Positions 59,608 through 64,000 of a stretch of DNA of 64,000 nt are shown piece by piece. Position 1 is the stretch's first letter, and each line of letters starts with the position of its first letter. A program made the translations under genes and the position numbers. Source of the stretch: Turritopsis dohrnii (taxonomy: Eukaryota > Cnidaria > Hydrozoa > Anthoathecata > Oceaniidae); assembly GCA_027922465.2 (NCBI GenBank), contig BQMF02000167.1:310001-374000 (forward strand), written 5' to 3'. The notes beneath the pieces were generated by a model. It had not been told where the DNA came from. It searched no databases and saw only the letters and a program-made list of their open reading frames with translations.

Positions 59608-61890
59608 CAGTGCCGTACCCAGAATTCATTTGGGCATACTGTTCGCTCGTAGCAGTGACAGAAAATTTTCAATTTTAAAGCTTCTAGTTTGCTGTAGACA
59701 TACATTCCCCAATCTATTTCATGGTCATTTTAGCTGAGGTTTAGAAGGCATTATTTGGAGTTTAATTTCTCTTTGCATGGCAATTGAACAAAACTATCGA
59801 AGTGAACTCTTGTGTCAAACAAAAAATATAGTTTTTGCTTATAAAGTGAAAATATATCACTAATAAAATAGACATCGTGTAGTGAGTTATGAATTTCCTT
59901 CATGCAACATTGAATAGAATTGGAGATATGAAGCAGAAAAACAGCCCTTGAATTTCACCTCGGCAGTCGGCAATTGCAGAAGCTTTATAAATAAAACAGC
60001 TCTATAATCATCTAGGATGAGGGGTTTCCGTTTACATAAAGCGTATTCATATTTTGAGGTCAAAGATAACACGGCATTTTGTCATGAAAAGAACACAGCA
60101 TTCGATTTTTGTATAAAAGAAAACGTGACTGTGTTTTCATTTAGTGTGTTCAATGATGGTGAAAACATCCACAGTTCAGAAGTGGATTTTTCCTGAAATT
60201 GGAATAAAAGAGAATGACAAGGAAGACGTTTTGACAATATACTGTAAAATACGCCGCAAGTTTTACTCCGAAGAAAATAATGGTAACATAAATAAATTGA
60301 ATGGTGCTGTGAAACAGGTTGTTCTAAACTGGATAGCAGGCTCCACAACAGTAAAAAAAAACAACGTGACTGATCATCTGAAGGCAAATTATAACGAAAC
60401 TGCTGTAAGAATCTGAGAGCCCCCAAATTACCGAAGCAGAGAGAATAGCGACAACCTCGGCCACAGCATCTCCAGCTCTACAAGTATTTTGACTGCTTTT
60501 CAGCAACTTAATGTCACTCAACGAGCCCAGCTGTTAAAGAAATTCCAATTAGCACATTTCACAGTTCAAAATAGCCTTGCATTTATGACTTATGAAAAGA
60601 TAGCCCACTTCGAGAAAGAGTTTCATAAAGTTGATTTGGACTGTGGATTTTTGAATGATAAAAGTTGTCGTGAAATGATCATTTTTCTATCTAACTCATG
60701 TCTTAAAGAGAATGGTGTAAAGCCTCTAAACAACAAAAGGCGAAAATTCTTTAGTACATTGTGTGATGGTTCCTCGTCGGCTAAAACAAACGATGAAAAA
60801 GAACTTTACTTGATAAAAATATGTAAGAATGGGAAACCAAAATTCAATGTCCTATCTTTACAACAGCCAACAGATACTGATGCTTTGGAATTATATGCCT
60901 CAATTAAAAACTCTGTTGAAAGTGCAGATTTTAGTAAGCAGCGGATGGTTGGGTTAAGCTCAGATGGCACAAATTGTAACAAACGGCTATATGAATTAAA
61001 AAAGGAAGAACTAGGCGATCATCTGGTTTTTGTGTGGTGTCCTTCTCATAGGTTGGAGCTTGCATTATGTGATTGTTTTCCTGATTCTCAATTGGAATAA
61101 GATGGGAAGCTCCAATTATAGAATGAATATTATCCCTTTAAGAAAGCTACATTAAAATGGCGATTGTTCAAGTGTTACGCTAAATTGCTAGAATTAAGAG
61201 CATAACCCTATAAATGACCAGCTGGCACACGATGGGTCAGTCATCAAATTGAGGCACTGGATGTACATTTCAAGAACTTAAAGGTTATGTTAGCTTTCTG
61301 CAATGAACAAGTTGATGAAGATACCATACAACACAACTATGAGAAAGGACTTGAAGGTATAAGACGGGAAGGGAGTGATTTAAAGCTCCTTCTGTATCAA
61401 GCATTAAGAAGAGATGTTATGGCTTACACTGTTCCCTGTTTGCAAGTGTTTCAGAAAGATACATTAATCATGCCTGAAGCTATTACAGCCATTGAAAGAG
61501 CTTGGAAGAGGTAGCTATACTCTCTTTACTCTTTATTATATAGTGCTTTAGCTGTAATTTTTTCACAGGTTGAACGTGTCTTCTCTACTTTCTCTAAATT
61601 GTGTACTAAAGACCACAAAAGTCTCAATAATGTTATGATGGAAGGACTTTTGCGAGTAAGCAGATACCGGAATATTTCACAATCTTCAGAATTGTTCCTA
61701 ACTGAATACCCTAACGGGGAGATTTGTAAAGCATAAACGTCGCAAGGACATAGATTCTGACTCTGACAATGACGAGGTAATCACAAAAAATGTTTTGATT
61801 TCACCTGGTGATGATCTTGGATGATCATCGTCAGATGATGAAGATTCATCACCAGAAAGTGACAATGAACATGTTTTATATTGAGCCACC
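59608..61890 (+). mobile_element. hAT-type DNA transposon remnant
   Basis: CAGTGCCGTACCCAGAATTC at 59608 resembles the terminus of the hAT element at 25751 and is a likely left end. A decayed transposase follows in one frame. I did not find the matching right end before 62110, where the CR1-like element begins. It probably lies in the first intron of ZDHHC17. Confidence 0.6.
60144..61745 (+). pseudogene. hAT transposase, decayed by in-frame stops
   Basis: Nearly all recognisable parts lie in one frame, broken by TGA at 60414, TAA near 61098 and TAG near 61512. The N-terminal part looks like a BED-type zinc finger (YCKIRRKFY...TDHLKANY), but the expected second cysteine is arginine. The catalytic region includes STLCDGSSSAKTNDEKELYL, MVGLSSDGTNCNKRLYELKK and VFVWCPSHRLELALCD, as in hAT-derived ZNF862/KIAA1586-like proteins. 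The C-terminal dimerisation motif (VERVFSTFSKLCTK, LNNVMMEGLLRVSRY) is at about 61569-61665. Decay by single stops with the frame kept suggests moderate age. Confidence 0.75.
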
Positions 61891-62109
61891 TGCATTGTGT
61901 TGCTTATAAAGCTATTTTTTTGTATTGTAGCTAACCATGCTGTTAGAACATATTTTGTCAGTTTGATTGTAAATATCCTAGGGCTACAGGTTCCTTTGCT
62001 TTATTTTTCAGATTTTGTTCAAATTATTTCATGTCATACCAACCTAGAAACATTTTACGTGTTAGGATATCTTCTATCTTTAAAATAATATCTTAAGTAC
62101 TCTTCTTTT

Positions 62110-64000
62110 CCACCAATTTTTATAACATTTTTTTTTTAATTAGTTGCTCAATACAAGGTTTAAAACCACTGTGTATTGAGGTACAAGGAGGAAAGGTGAC
62201 AATAAACATTACATAAGTGTTGAAGATTATAATGAGAAGGAAAAACAGACTGGGGTAAAAAATTCCAGAGAGTGGAGGAGCGAGGAATGAAACTTTGTTG
62301 GTAAAAATTCTTTGATGATTTTGGGATGCTGATAGTGTGATCATGGCAATTAGATGAATATCTTGTGTTTCGCTTGAAAGTTTTAAATGCAGGGATGAGA
62401 GAAGAGAGCTCAGTTGAACATTTTCCGTAAAAGTATTTATAAAAGAGGCAAAGAGACACCACAGATCTGCAATGGGAGTGTGTCAAGTTTAGCATTAGTT
62501 AGCATTGCAGATTCTTTTCTGGATATGATCTAAAAGATTTAGAGAATCAGAGGGTGCACCGCCTCAGATATGGCAACAATACTCAATACAAGGTTGAATA
62601 GTAGATTTATAGAGGTAAAGAATGGCATCAGGGCTGAGGTATGCTCTTGCACAAAGAAGGGAGCCCGACTTCATCGAGGCTGACTTAGTGATTGCCTCAA
62701 TGTAGGAAAGCCAGGAGAAGTCCTGTGAAAAAGTGATGCCGAGAAGACGAAAGGAGTTATTTTCTTCCAACTGGGTGCCATTCATGTAAACTGACGGTAA
62801 AAAGGGATCTTTAGTATGATTTACAGAGAGAGGTTTGGTTTTTGTGGAATTGAATGTGACCAGCCATTTCTATCCCACTCAACTATAGATTGCAGATCAA
62901 ACTCAATTTTGCCTGCCATTTCTACCTGGCTGAACAAATCTGATTTTGGAATACAGGAATAGATGGTTGAATCATCAGCATAGATGGCAAGCTTGGAAAT
63001 AATGTCATCAGGCAGATCATTGATGAAAAGAAGAAAAAGGGTTGCCCCAAGGACAGAACCTTGGGGTACTCCTGCATTGATGGAATGTGTCGATGATGAT
63101 TGCCCGTCTAAAACAACCTTTAAACTACGATTACCAAGGAAGGAACGACTGATCTCATAAAGGAGACCCTTAACTCCATATGCAGCAAGCTTTTTCAAAA
63201 GACCAGTATGCCATACTTTATCAAATGCCTTGGATATGTCAAGAGCAACAGCTCTTGCCTCCCCAGATTTATCTAATGCAGTGTAGATTCTATCAGTTAT
63301 CACTCTAAGGAGGTCAGCAGTTGAGCGTTGGGAGCGAAAGCCATATTGAGAATCTGAGAAGAGGTTATTAGATTCAAGGTGATTAACAAAAGCATTATTG
63401 ATAAAGGCCTCAAACATTTTACTCATAACTGGTAGGAGACTAATTGGTCTGTAATTTCGTGGATTAGATCGATCACCACAATTTTTAAAGACTGGAATTA
63501 CAGAGGCAAACTTCCAAAATGAAGGAAGATTCAGCTAGATTCAAGCAAGATTCAGCTATGCACTTGTTATATAGACGAGAAAGTACAGGAGATAATTCAG
63601 GTGCACACTTTTGAAACAGGATGACAGGAATTCCATCAGGGCCAGTAGCTTAGAAGCATCAAGATTTGAAACAATGGAAGATATTTTAGCTGGTGTGATA
63701 AAGCAGCTATCCATTACTTTATTAGTCCTCAAGGGAAATTCAGGAACAGCATGACCAGAGTCATCAAGAGTAGAGTTAGTACTGAAAATATTAGAGAAGA
63801 GTTCAGCTTTATCCTTAGATGATGATAAAACCTCTGGACCATTGAAAATGGGAGGAATGGATGACCTTTTATTGCTGGTGACACTTTTAATGATGTGCCA
63901 AAAATCTGGAGAGCCAATTTTTTGTGAAGAGATACGAGTTTCTTGTTGATATGTTGACTTTGCATTATTAATGACAGATTTGCAGTGAGTTCGTGCTTGG
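62110..64000 (-). mobile_element. CR1-like non-LTR retrotransposon running off the right edge
   Basis: The 3' end, near AGCAACTAATTAAAAAAA on the minus strand, lies at about 62135-62110. The body is almost identical to the fragment at 40955-41965 but extends much further 5'. The left part of the RT and the linker from the endonuclease continue past 64000. Confidence 0.85.
62160..63990 (-). pseudogene. Reverse transcriptase of the right-edge CR1-like element, frameshifted
   Basis: The longest intact part (63426-62821) reads MSKMFEAFINNAFVNHLESN, DSQYGFRSQRSTADLLRV, ALDISKAFDKVWHTGLLKKL, GVPQGSVLGATLFLLFINDL and IYADDSTIYS; YADD is the catalytic pair. A short deletion near 62875 changes frame, and the C-terminal part follows in 62785-62564 and 62495-62160. 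Before 63426 the frame with NYRPISLLPV and the upstream linker can be followed with several breaks to the window edge. The endonuclease is outside the window. Confidence 0.8.

Overview
The window is intron-rich, AT-rich animal nuclear DNA. I infer a cnidarian or similar marine invertebrate: the host genes are clear metazoan orthologues with many short GT-AG introns, and the repeats are of kinds I associate with cnidarian genomes (HIRAN-like reading frames, CR1-like and R2-type retroelements, hAT elements, Helitrons). No tRNA, rRNA or prokaryotic features were recognised.

Four host genes could be rebuilt exon by exon; in each, the splice phases agree from exon to exon. (1) 18705-22071, minus: a 524-residue RING-H2 ubiquitin ligase of the RNF38/RNF44 type with a SUMO-interacting-type motif. 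(2) 30231-33885, minus: the 3' six exons of an unrecognised protein with an acidic middle and a very hydrophobic C-terminus. (3) 39863-43112, plus: a 288-residue Suppressor-APC-domain protein (SAPCD1/2-like). (4) 46704-58997, minus: 16 exons (570 codons) of the ankyrin-repeat palmitoyltransferase ZDHHC17/HIP14, with the 5' end not found.

Most of the rest is mobile DNA. From left to right: tandem repeats (0.5-1.9 kb); a TIR unit holding the endonuclease end of an R2-type retroelement (4.5-6.7 kb); two MITEs (7.3-8.9 kb); a decayed R2-type zinc finger plus reverse transcriptase (10.4-12 kb); a TA-flanked TIR element carrying a HIRAN-like frame (12.5-13.7 kb); a CR1-like retroelement (13.9-16.7 kb); a hAT deletion derivative (25.8-26.4 kb); a second HIRAN-carrying TIR element (28.0-28.6 kb); a MITE (31.6-32.0 kb); a Ty3/gypsy element with a mariner nested inside it (34.1-37.7 kb); an inverted-repeat unit around a reverse transcriptase fragment (40.8-42.0 kb); a third HIRAN-carrying TIR element (45.6-46.3 kb); five Helitrons joined head to tail in a ZDHHC17 intron (51.3-56.5 kb); a decayed hAT transposase (59.6-61.9 kb); and a CR1-like element running off the right edge (62.1-64 kb).

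The two strongest observations are these. Three TA-flanked, pogo-like TIR elements with different termini all carry a HIRAN-like domain. Five non-autonomous Helitrons form a seamless tandem array with a single A/T target pair around the whole block, which suggests one concatemer insertion or later local amplification.
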